Positions 44,683 to 52,293 of a stretch of DNA of 53,889 nucleotides are shown piece after piece. The notes under the pieces are model-generated. The model worked only from the letters and a program-made list of their open reading frames with translations, was not told the origin of the DNA and ran no database searches. Numbering within the stretch: the stretch's first letter is position 1; each line of letters opens with the position of its first letter. The stretch lies in NCBI RefSeq assembly GCF_030654605.1, contig NZ_JAURXB010000051.1:1-53889 (forward strand), in the 5' to 3' direction. Made by a program: the position numbers and the translations under genes. This stretch comes from Bradyrhizobium sp. Lineage in GTDB: Bacteria > Pseudomonadota > Alphaproteobacteria > Rhizobiales > Xanthobacteraceae.

Positions 44683-47067
44683 ATGGCAGGCGCAGGGAAT
44701 GAGGATCGGGCGACCGAAAGCAATTCGTTTTCGGAACCCGCAACGGCCGGTTCTGAGCCGGTCGTCAAGGTGGCTGCCGTCACCGTCGACCTGCGGGACG
44801 GCTTTCGAAACGAGCGCCGGACCCCCGAATACCGCGCCATCCACGGCCTGTCGGCGGACGCGGATGACACCCACCAGGACTGGATTGCGCGACTGCATCC
44901 TGATGACCGCGATCGAACGGTGCGGAAATTCATCGATGCGGTGAAGGGCACCGGCGAGCAGTTTTCGTCGCAGTATCGAATCATCAGGCCTAACGATGGA
45001 CAGGTGCGCTGGATCGCCACCGAGGCCCGGATCGAGCGCGATCCCGACGGCGCTGCCCTGCGGCTGGTGGGCGCTCACATCGACATCACCGATCTGGCCA
45101 TTGCCAAGGAGACACTGCGCGAGAGCGAGGAAAGGTTCCGCCTGATCGCCAACAGCGCGCCGGTGCCGATGTGGGTCACCAAGATCAATCGCACCCGTGC
45201 CTTTGCCAACCAGGCTTACCTCGAATTTCTCGGCGTGCCTTACGAGCAGGGGCTGGCGTTCGATTGGCGGACCATCCTGCATCCGGACGATGTGCAACGC
45301 ATTGTGAAGGAGAGTGTTGCCGGGGAAGCAACGCTCAAGCCATTCGTGCTGGAAGGGCGGTATCGCCGGGCCGACGGGCAATGGCGCTGGATGCGATCGG
45401 AATCGCAGCCGCGCTGGGATCCGACCGGAAAACATATCGGCTTCATCGGCGTCGCCCACGATGTGACGGTCGCCAAGGAAGCCGAATTCGAGCTTCGAAA
45501 TCTCAACGAAACGCTGGAGCAGCGGATCGCGGAACGCACCTCGCAGCTTCAGTCAAACGAAGCGCAGATGCGCACGATATTCGAAACCAGCAATCAGTAC
45601 CAGGGACTGCTGGACCTGCAGGGAAACGTTCTCTACGCCAATGCGACGTCGCTGGCCGGTATCCGGGCCAGCATATGGGACGTTGCCGGAAAACCGTTTT
45701 GGGATTCACCCTGGTTTGCAGCGACGGAGGGAATGCGCGACATCGTGATGGAGGCCTTTGCAACGGTGCTGCGAGGCGAGAGCGTGCGGAGGGAAATGCA
45801 GCTCGATCTTCCCGCCGGCGAACGCTTCTTCGATTTCACCATGCGCCCGGTGTTCGATCAGCACGGCGTCGTCTCCGCGGTCCTGCCCGAGGCCGTCGAC
45901 ATCACCGAGCGGCGGCAGGCCGAGGAGGCGCTGCGCCACTCCCAGAAGATGGATGCGATCGGCCAGCTGACCGGCGGCGTCGCCCATGATTTCAACAACC
46001 TGCTCACCATCATTCGCTCGGCGACCGACTTCCTGCGCCGCCGCGATCTCGGCGAGGACCGGCGCCGCCGTTACGTCGATGCGATTTCGGACACGGTCGA
46101 TCGCGCGTCCAAGCTGACCGGCCAGCTTTTGGCCTTTGCCCGGCGGCAGCCGCTGTCGCCACAGGTGTTCGACGTCGGCTCGCAGGTCGAAACCATCGCG
46201 CAGCTGATCCGCCCGCTGATGGGCGGCCGTATCCAGATCGATGTCGAGCTTTGCGATCCTCCGTGTCTTGCCACCGCCGACGTCGCGCAGTTCGAAACCG
46301 CGCTGGTCAATCTCGCGGTCAATGCCCGCGATGCCATGGCGGGAGAGGGCAGTCTCGTCATCCACGCCGATGTGGTCGATGCCATTCCGGCGCTGCGCGG
46401 TCAGGCGCGCCGCGACGGCCGGTTCGTCGCCGTTTCCGTCACCGATAGCGGATCCGGGATCCCGGCCGACATGCTGGAAGTCATCTTCGAGCCGTTCTTC
46501 ACGACCAAGGATGTCGGCAAGGGCACCGGCCTCGGCCTCAGTCAGGCGCTCGGCTTTGCCAAGCAGTCGGGTGGCGAAATCAATGTCACGAGTACGCCCG
46601 GCAAGGGCGCCACTTTCACCATCTATCTGCCTCAGGCCGAACGTCTGGCGAAGGGCGCGGAGATCGCCGCGGTCGGTGCGGAAGCCGCGATGAGCGGGCG
46701 CGGGCATTGCGTTCTGGTGGTGGAAGACGATGAAGAGGTCGGACGTTTTTCCACCGAATTGCTGAGGGATCTCGGCTACGCCATCAAATGGGCCGCCAAT
46801 GCCGGCGACGCTCTCGCCGCGCTGGCCGAGGATGAGCTCACCTTCGATCTGGTGTTCTCGGATGTCATCATGCCCGGCATGAACGGCGTCGAACTCGCCA
46901 ACATCATTCGCGATCGCTATCCGGGCCTGCCGGTGGTGCTGACCAGCGGATACAGCAGCGTTCTCGCCGACAATGCCCATCGCGGGTTTGAGCTGATCCA
47001 GAAGCCATATTCGGTGGAATCGCTATCGCGGACACTGCGAAAGGCGATTTCCGAGCGGCGGGTGTGA
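44683..47067 (+). CDS. Soluble hybrid sensor histidine kinase with PAS domains and receiver
   Basis: A 794-residue hybrid kinase without membrane spans, so it should sense a cytoplasmic signal. Three PAS-like domains lie at about residues 25-135, 145-270 and 300-415. They are followed by a HisKA domain with His435 in [12 protein letters not shown], an ATPase domain ([33 protein letters not shown]) and a C-terminal receiver with Asp727 ([10 protein letters not shown]). A coiled linker ([16 protein letters not shown]) joins PAS 2 and 3. No PAS cofactor can be named. No response regulator or output gene is adjacent. Start ATG at 44683; the ribosome site is weak. Confidence 0.92.
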   Translation: MAGAGNEDRATESNSFSEPATAGSEPVVKVAAVTVDLRDGFRNERRTPEYRAIHGLSADADDTHQDWIARLHPDDRDRTVRKFIDAVKGTGEQFSSQYRIIRPNDGQVRWIATEARIERDPDGAALRLVGAHIDITDLAIAKETLRESEERFRLIANSAPVPMWVTKINRTRAFANQAYLEFLGVPYEQGLAFDWRTILHPDDVQRIVKESVAGEATLKPFVLEGRYRRADGQWRWMRSESQPRWDPTGKHIGFIGVAHDVTVAKEAEFELRNLNETLEQRIAERTSQLQSNEAQMRTIFETSNQYQGLLDLQGNVLYANATSLAGIRASIWDVAGKPFWDSPWFAATEGMRDIVMEAFATVLRGESVRREMQLDLPAGERFFDFTMRPVFDQHGVVSAVLPEAVDITERRQAEEALRHSQKMDAIGQLTGGVAHDFNNLLTIIRSATDFLRRRDLGEDRRRRYVDAISDTVDRASKLTGQLLAFARRQPLSPQVFDVGSQVETIAQLIRPLMGGRIQIDVELCDPPCLATADVAQFETALVNLAVNARDAMAGEGSLVIHADVVDAIPALRGQARRDGRFVAVSVTDSGSGIPADMLEVIFEPFFTTKDVGKGTGLGLSQALGFAKQSGGEINVTSTPGKGATFTIYLPQAERLAKGAEIAAVGAEAAMSGRGHCVLVVEDDEEVGRFSTELLRDLGYAIKWAANAGDALAALAEDELTFDLVFSDVIMPGMNGVELANIIRDRYPGLPVVLTSGYSSVLADNAHRGFELIQKPYSVESLSRTLRKAISERRV

Positions 47068-47204
47068 GGTTGACTCCGCCGGCCCCTGGATGAAATCGAG
47101 TCGGGCACGCGACGAGAATGACGGCATTCAAGATCACGCTTGATGGCGACAGCGGGATGCTGGGATAATCGACACATGATTGTTCGCACGCCCAGGAGGG
47201 TTTC

Positions 47205-48623
47205 GTGAACGTTGCAAGGTTGCGCCGGACAGCTATCGTGCTTGGCTGCGTGGCGTGGATGGCCGGCCCGGCGCTGGCTCAACCCGCAAAACTGTCAGGC
47301 TACAACGCCGACATCCGCGAAAGCTCGATATCGGGCGTCTCGTCCGGCGCGTTCATGGCGGTCCAGTTCGGAACTGCCTGGTCGTCGGTGATCAGGGGCG
47401 TGGGCGTCGTCGCCGGCGGCCCTTATTGGTGCGCGAAGGCCAAAAGCTGGCTCAGCTACTGGTCGGCGCTTTCGAACGCGACCGGCGTCTGCCTGTCCGG
47501 ACCGCTGTCCGATCTCAGCGAGTTCTTCGCCAAGGCCGACTCCAAATCGGCTTCCGGCGCGATCGACTCGCTGCAGTTGCTGGGTCGGCAGAAGATCTAC
47601 CTGTTCCACGGCTATAACGATGACAAGGTGGCGCGGCCCGTCACCGACGCTGCGGCCGGCTTTTACCGCCACTATCTCGGAGAGGCCAACCGCGGCAATC
47701 TGTTCTACCAGACGACGATCGGCGCCGGTCATTCGCTGGTCGTCGCCCAGGATCCGCCGCGAATCGATCTTGGCGCATGCCAGGCCAACGTCGGCCCGTT
47801 CATCGGCCAATGCGGCTATGATCAGGCCGGAATCATCCTGCAGCATATTTACGGCGCGTTGAATCCTCCCCGACAGGGCCCATTGACCGGCACGATCAAG
47901 TCCTTCGATCAGTCGGTCTACGCCAAACCCGCGAGCCTCAGCCGGATCAGCCTGGGCGAGACCGGCTATGTGTTCGTGCCAAAATCATGTGCGGATGGCG
48001 AGGCATGCGGGGTCCATATCGCCTTGCACGGTTGCAGGCAGACGGTCGACGATATCCAGAAGCGTTTCATCGATCATGCCGGGTACAATGCCTGGGCAGA
48101 TACCAATCGCCTGATCGTGCTTTATCCGCAGACGGTCGCCGCGAGCGGACCCTGGCCGTACAATCCGCAGGGGTGCTGGGATCTGTGGGGTTACGTCGAC
48201 TACGACGACAGCTACGTGACCAAATCCGGCGCGCAAATCAGGACGATCAAGGCGATGCTCGACGCGCTGACGGCAAGCGCCGCGCCCGCGATCGTCGCTG
48301 CACCGGCACCGACCGTGGCGCCGGACCGGCTCGCGGTGGTCGACATCACAGACACCAGCGCGGCCCTGGCGTGGACACCGCAAGCGGGAACCGCCGGCTA
48401 TCGCGTCTTTCGCGCCGGTGCCGACGGCCCCTTTGCGGCGGTGGGCGATGCGACTGGTCCGAGTTTCGCCGATTCGGGGCTGACGCCGCAAACCGCGTAC
48501 CGCTGGCGCGTCTCGACCATCGTCAATGGAACCGAAGGTCCGGCCTCCGGAGAGGCGACTGCGACCACCCGGGTTGCTCCTGTACCTTGCCAAAAGCCCG
48601 GCACTTGTCCGATCGGTCCGTAG
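47205..48623 (+). CDS. Secreted PHB depolymerase-like esterase, type II fold, with FN3 domain
   Basis: A 472-residue exported esterase. The signal peptide ends near Ala25 (GPALA/QP). The catalytic Ser46 is in GVSSG close to the N-terminus, with an Asp in YNDDKV (about 139) and His176 in GAGHSLV. The oxyanion motif LHGC (274-277) follows the triad instead of preceding it, which is the circularly permuted type II arrangement of PHB depolymerases. A fibronectin type III domain occupies about 375-458, and the protein then stops at GTCPIGP, with no polymer-binding domain. Start GTG at 47205 has a strong AGGAGG site. It probably acts on soluble oligomers or other esters. Confidence 0.87.
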   Translation: MNVARLRRTAIVLGCVAWMAGPALAQPAKLSGYNADIRESSISGVSSGAFMAVQFGTAWSSVIRGVGVVAGGPYWCAKAKSWLSYWSALSNATGVCLSGPLSDLSEFFAKADSKSASGAIDSLQLLGRQKIYLFHGYNDDKVARPVTDAAAGFYRHYLGEANRGNLFYQTTIGAGHSLVVAQDPPRIDLGACQANVGPFIGQCGYDQAGIILQHIYGALNPPRQGPLTGTIKSFDQSVYAKPASLSRISLGETGYVFVPKSCADGEACGVHIALHGCRQTVDDIQKRFIDHAGYNAWADTNRLIVLYPQTVAASGPWPYNPQGCWDLWGYVDYDDSYVTKSGAQIRTIKAMLDALTASAAPAIVAAPAPTVAPDRLAVVDITDTSAALAWTPQAGTAGYRVFRAGADGPFAAVGDATGPSFADSGLTPQTAYRWRVSTIVNGTEGPASGEATATTRVAPVPCQKPGTCPIGP

Positions 48624-48695
48624 CAGAGGCGCCTGAGCCTCGCTTGCTTCCCGCGGCTTTGCACAGGGCAGCCAAAGCGGCGTAAAAGCCTTGGG

Positions 48696-49373
48696 ATGAT
48701 TCCGTGGAAGCAAATCGATACGACAAGCGTGCCGGGCTCGGACGTCGAACTGCGTCTGATGCAGCGCGGCAACGAATTCTCCATGAAGCTCGGCCAGAAC
48801 GAGCTGATGAGCAGCCGCCTCTCCGGATCGGAGGAGGCGCTCGCCACGCTGGCCTGCCGGAGGCTGGAGGCGGTCAGGGCGCCGCATCTGTTGATCGGCG
48901 GGCTGGGCATGGGCTTTACGCTGCGCGCAGCACTCGCGGTGCTGGGGCCGAAAGCGCGGATCACGGTGGCCGAACTGCTGCCGGCCGTGATCGCCTGGGC
49001 GCGCGGGCCGATGGCCGGGATCTTCGGCGACAGCCTCGACGATCCCAGAGCGAAAATCCTGAGCGCCGATGTGATCGAGGTGATCGCGTCGAAACCTGGG
49101 GCGTTTGACGCCATCCTGCTCGATGTCGACAACGGCCCGGAAGGGCTGATCCGCAAGGCCAATGACGCTCTGTACGACGCGAAGGGGCTGACGGCGATCC
49201 ATCGGGCGTTGAAGCCAGGCGGCGTGCTCGCGGTCTGGTCGTCGGGGCCGCACCCGGCTTTTTCCAAACGGCTGCGTGGTGCCGGCTTCGAGGTGAATGA
49301 AGTCGCGGTGCGCGCCACCACCAGGCGCGGCGGCGCGCGCCATCTGATCTGGTTCGCGACCAGGAAGGTTTAG
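48696..49373 (+). CDS. Spermidine-synthase-like methyltransferase-fold protein
   Basis: A 225-residue Rossmann-fold protein of the spermidine synthase/SAM-methyltransferase type. The nucleotide motif is LLIGGLGMGFTLRAAL, the acidic ribose-binding residue is in VAELLPAV, and the motif IV region is AILLDVDNGPEGL. It lacks the N-terminal beta-barrel of true spermidine synthases and the polyamine-binding pattern is not evident, so the aminopropyl or methyl transfer activity is not established. The protein is cytoplasmic. It starts at ATG 48696, 72 bases after the depolymerase gene on the same strand. Confidence 0.8.
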   Translation: MIPWKQIDTTSVPGSDVELRLMQRGNEFSMKLGQNELMSSRLSGSEEALATLACRRLEAVRAPHLLIGGLGMGFTLRAALAVLGPKARITVAELLPAVIAWARGPMAGIFGDSLDDPRAKILSADVIEVIASKPGAFDAILLDVDNGPEGLIRKANDALYDAKGLTAIHRALKPGGVLAVWSSGPHPAFSKRLRGAGFEVNEVAVRATTRRGGARHLIWFATRKV

Positions 49374-49394
49374 AGCGGCGATGCCGCACAAGAT

Positions 49395-49440
49395 GATATT
49401 GTCATCGCCCGGCTTGACCGGGCGACCCAGTATTCCAGAG
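49395..49440 (+). repeat. Left inverted end of the GIY-YIG unit
   Basis: 46 bases beginning GATATTGTCATCGCCCGG and ending TATTCCAGAG, with an internal hairpin. It differs from the inverse of the right end at three positions. Confidence 0.85.
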
Positions 49441-49479
49441 GCCTCTCGGCTAGACTAAAGAACTAAAGCCGACGCGTCT

Positions 49480-49758
49480 TCATCCTCCGGCGACCTCAGG
49501 ATAAAGATCAATCCAGTTTGGATCGTCCTTCTCGATCAACGCAATCTTCCAAGCCCGCCTCCATTTCTTCAGCCGCTTCTCACGATGAATGGCAGCTTCA
49601 ATGTCTTCGAAGCACTCGAAGTAGACCAGCCGATCCACATCGTAATCTTTGGTGAAGCTTTCGGCAGTGCCTGACTTGTGTTCGTACACGCGGCGAACGA
49701 GATCGTTGGTTACGCCGATATAAAGCGTGCCGCCGATGCGGCTGGCCAGGATATGGAC
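49480..49758 (-). pseudogene. GIY-YIG nuclease gene, start lost and early stop
   Basis: From 49758 down to the stop at 49480 the frame reads as a small GIY-YIG nuclease of about 92 residues: HILASRIGGTLYIGVTNDLV with the GIY/YIG pair (TLY, YIG), an Arg in LVRRVYEH, and the catalytic-Glu region IHREKRLKKWRR. The conserved ending IALIEKDDPNWIDLYPEV is present. Intact relatives begin with about four residues before VYILAS; here a TAG (49761-49759) stands there and no usual start codon occurs before a GTG far inside the domain. I therefore read it as a recently inactivated copy. Confidence 0.75.
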
Positions 49759-49786
49759 CTAGAAACTACGTGCTCCCATCTGCGGT

Positions 49787-49832
49787 CTCTGGGATACCGG
49801 GTCGCCCGGTCAAGCCGGGCGATGACAGTATC
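49787..49832 (-). repeat. Right inverted end of the GIY-YIG unit
   Basis: 46 bases inverted with respect to 49395-49440. It lies directly upstream of the decayed GIY-YIG reading frame, about 25 bases from where translation should begin, and could contain or influence its promoter. Confidence 0.85.
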
Positions 49833-49867
49833 ATTTGTGGCTCGCAAACGAGCAACCGTCAGCAGCA

Positions 49868-50680
49868 TCAAGTCTCTTCGACCTCGTCGGTCCAGACCTT
49901 GAAACTCACCAGCGTGTTCGGCCCGAACGTCTGGGTGATCGGCACGTCGGAGGCATCGCGGCCCTGCGCGATCAGGATCCTGCCGATCCGCGGAATGTTG
50001 TTCCGGGGGTCGAAGGTGTGCCAGTGGCCGCCGAGATAGGCCTCGAACCAGCCGGCGAAATCGCCGGCTGCCCAGGGCTTTGGCGTGCCGATGTCGCCGA
50101 GATAGCCGGTGCAATAGCGCGCCGGAATATTCATGCAGCGGCAGAAGGTGATGGCGAGGTGGGCATAGTCGCGGCAGACGCCCTTGCCTTCATCGAACGC
50201 TTCCGCCGCGGTCTTGGTGGCGCGGGCGTGCTCATAGCCGAACTTGATGTGGTTGTGAACGAAATCGCAGATCGCCTGAACCCGCGCCCAGCCCGGTGGC
50301 GTCTTTTCGAACATCCGCCAGGCTACGTCGGACAACCGGTCGGTTTCGCAATAGCGGCTGCCGAGCAGATAGACCAGGGTCTCCGCCGGCAGGTCTTCCA
50401 CCGCATGCTGAAGGGCCAAACGCACGATCGGGTCGGGCTGGCCGCTGTCGCGAACCATGCCGTCGGCAGCCAGCCGCACGCGGCCAGCCGGTGCGACGAT
50501 GCGGCTGCACCAGTTACCGAAGCCGTCGCGATAGGGCGTGATCTCGACCGACGGGCTGACGGTCAGAAAATCGGGAATGATGACGTCGGACGCCCGCGTG
50601 AAATGCGCACCCAGCACCATGATGACAGGCGTGGGTTGCGGAAACTCGTAAATTATCTCGTAACCGACGCGGATCTTCAA
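49868..50680 (-). CDS. Transglutaminase-like cysteine protease/amidase family protein
   Basis: A 270-residue protein with a bacterial transglutaminase N-terminal beta domain (residues 1-120) and a transglutaminase-like core. The nucleophile is Cys169 in GKGVCRDYAH, and TFDPRNN supplies the third-residue Asp. The usual catalytic His (normally in an HAW triplet) is missing: the equivalent reads AGW (209-211), although His219 and His221 are nearby. The enzyme may therefore have altered activity. It is cytoplasmic. TTG at 50680 is the apparent start, with a GGGG ribosome site nine bases upstream. The relatives' physiological substrate is unknown. Confidence 0.85.
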   Translation of the reverse strand: MKIRVGYEIIYEFPQPTPVIMVLGAHFTRASDVIIPDFLTVSPSVEITPYRDGFGNWCSRIVAPAGRVRLAADGMVRDSGQPDPIVRLALQHAVEDLPAETLVYLLGSRYCETDRLSDVAWRMFEKTPPGWARVQAICDFVHNHIKFGYEHARATKTAAEAFDEGKGVCRDYAHLAITFCRCMNIPARYCTGYLGDIGTPKPWAAGDFAGWFEAYLGGHWHTFDPRNNIPRIGRILIAQGRDASDVPITQTFGPNTLVSFKVWTDEVEET

Positions 50681-51065
50681 ACTGATTACCCCGATGCTAT
50701 GGTTTTCTGAAATTTGCCCGACACGCTCTGTCGCTTGAAGCCGGCGGCGCGATCAATCGCGTCCGCCCAATACGGCCATCTTCACGAAATGGCTACCGCA
50801 TCCGTCGAATACAAGCCGTCAGCCGGATTTCACGCGCCTGCCCGCAATGCAACTGCGCAAGCAAACCTTGTTGCCCGCCGTTCCCCGGCGGCGTCACGCC
50901 GGGCGTAACATTATCGCCAAGACCATAATCTTCTGGGACGGCTATGGTTCCGTGCGCAGGCACGCCCTGCTTTGATTTAGCTCGCTATTGGCGCGCGATG
51001 CGCGCAGTAATCGACTTTCCCATGTCGATCTTTCATCGGCACATCGAGCAAGAGTGAAGCTGTCC
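50681..51065. other. Intergenic region without a convincing gene
   Basis: These 385 bases separate the divergent transglutaminase-like and receiver-kinase genes. The only open frame is short and lacks family features. Visible structure is one hairpin, CCCGGCG/CGCCGGG (50884-50903) with a six-base loop and no T-tract. Promoters for both neighbours should lie here, but no recognisable sigma or activator site could be identified. Confidence 0.5.
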
Positions 51066-52271
51066 ATGTCCGCGAACTCAACCGACGTGCCGAACGTCCT
51101 CATCGTCGAGGACGAAATGATGCTGCGGATGCGCGCGGTCGATATCGTGGAGGATGCCGGCTTCCACTCGGTCGAGGCCGTCAATGCCGACGAGGCGATG
51201 TCGATCCTCGAATCCCGCTCGGACATTTCTCTGTTGTTCACCGACATCCAGATGCCCGGAACCATGGACGGCCTCAAGCTGGCCCACACCGTGCACAACC
51301 GCTGGCCCGGCATCAAGATCATCCTGGTCTCCGGCCAGGTGAAACCATCCGAGGCGGAAAGGCCGACAGACAGCCGCTTCTTCGGCAAGCCGCTGGGTAT
51401 GCAGCAAATGATCACCGAATTGCAGACCATGGTGGGTGTTGGTGCGCTCAAGATCGTTCCAAGACCGGTCGTTCTGCCGGCGGAGGAGATCGTTCACACG
51501 GTGGCGCCAGTTCACAAGGCAGCGCCGCTCGAGCCGCCGCTCTCGGCGCACGAGGCAGTGTTGTCGGCCGAGAACGACAGCCTTCGGGTGCTGCTCGAAC
51601 AGGCAGGCATCGACGCCAAAGTACTGCTGGCGCAGGCCGGCATCGACGCCAAGGAGCGCGAGGCCGCCGACAAGCTGCAGAAGCTGATCCTGGGCGAACT
51701 GCATCATCGCATCAAGAATACGCTCGCCACCGTCAGCGCCATTGCATCGCAAAGCTTTCGCGCCGCGCCCACCATCGAGCACGGGCAGCAGGCCATGGAA
51801 GGCCGGCTGGCCGCGCTCGGCCGCGCCCATGATCTGCTGATGCAGATCAGCTGGTCCAATGCCAGCCTGACCCATACGTTCAGCGGCGCGACCGAGCCGT
51901 TCGAAAGCCAGGGCGCCCGGCGCTTTCATTTCAACGGGCCGGATATCCGGATCACCTCGGGCGCCGTCATTGCGCTGGCGATGACGTTCAACGAGCTCTG
52001 CACCAACACCACGAAATTCGGCGCACTGTCGATTCCGGCCGGCCGCGTCGAAATCGCCTGGACCATCGACGAAGACAAGCAGCGGCTCCGCCTGACCTGG
52101 ACCGAAAAAGCCGGCCCGCCGGTCCAGCCGCCGGAACGCCGCAGCTTCGGTACAAGGATGATGGAGTCGCTCGGCCAGCAATTGAACGGCCAGGTGCAGC
52201 TCAGCTACGCTCCCACCGGCTTTGTCTACGCGCTGGACGTGCCGCTGGGCTCGCTGATCGCGGCGGCGTGA
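51066..52271 (+). CDS. Receiver-HWE histidine kinase fusion
   Basis: A 401-residue protein with reversed order compared with most hybrid kinases: an N-terminal receiver (residues 9-125; acidic VEDE, phospho-acceptor Asp60 in TDIQMP, Lys108) followed by an HWE-type kinase. The H-box ELHHRIKNTLATV has His214, the N-box is ALAMTFNELCTNTTKFGA and the family's W-x-E motif is TWTEKAGPPV. The linker contains two 11-residue copies of an LLEQAGIDAK-like unit. HWE kinases are common in rhizobia, often in general stress and light signalling. The ATG at 51066 is preferred over an in-frame start at 50988. Confidence 0.92.
   Translation: MSANSTDVPNVLIVEDEMMLRMRAVDIVEDAGFHSVEAVNADEAMSILESRSDISLLFTDIQMPGTMDGLKLAHTVHNRWPGIKIILVSGQVKPSEAERPTDSRFFGKPLGMQQMITELQTMVGVGALKIVPRPVVLPAEEIVHTVAPVHKAAPLEPPLSAHEAVLSAENDSLRVLLEQAGIDAKVLLAQAGIDAKEREAADKLQKLILGELHHRIKNTLATVSAIASQSFRAAPTIEHGQQAMEGRLAALGRAHDLLMQISWSNASLTHTFSGATEPFESQGARRFHFNGPDIRITSGAVIALAMTFNELCTNTTKFGALSIPAGRVEIAWTIDEDKQRLRLTWTEKAGPPVQPPERRSFGTRMMESLGQQLNGQVQLSYAPTGFVYALDVPLGSLIAAA
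51591..51656 (+). repeat. Two tandem 33-base units in the kinase linker
   Basis: Units at 51591-51623 and 51624-51656 match at 26 of 33 bases and encode LLEQAGIDAKV and LLAQAGIDAKE. The duplication lengthens the helical connector between receiver and kinase by three helical turns. Confidence 0.8.
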
Positions 52272-52291
52272 CGGGCGGCGCCGTCGTCACG
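52267..52291. terminator. Hairpin between convergent kinase and antiporter genes
   Basis: CGTGACG (52267-52273) and CGTCACG (52285-52291) form a perfect seven-base stem, with a further GGC/GCC inner pairing. It covers the stop of the kinase gene and abuts the stop of the convergent antiporter gene. No T-tract is present, so it may serve both directions weakly. Confidence 0.5.
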
Positions 52292-52293
52292 CG

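Larger units (their letters stand above)
49395..49832. mobile_element. 438-base unit: GIY-YIG gene flanked by 46-base inverted repeats
   Basis: The left end (49395-49440) and the inverse of the right end (49787-49832) agree at 43 of 46 positions. Each end contains a CCCGG-CTTGA-CCGGG hairpin after GTCATC and before ACCC, the same plan as the family A repeats. The ends enclose one GIY-YIG nuclease pseudogene and nothing else. No clear target duplication is seen outside the ends. Confidence 0.7.

Noticed and set aside
50884..50903. GC hairpin considered as an intrinsic terminator
   Set aside because: No T-tract on either strand, and it lies in a divergent promoter region rather than after a gene.
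50714..50908. 64-codon open frame in the spacer before the receiver-kinase gene
   Set aside because: It has atypical composition, no recognisable domain and no convincing ribosome site.
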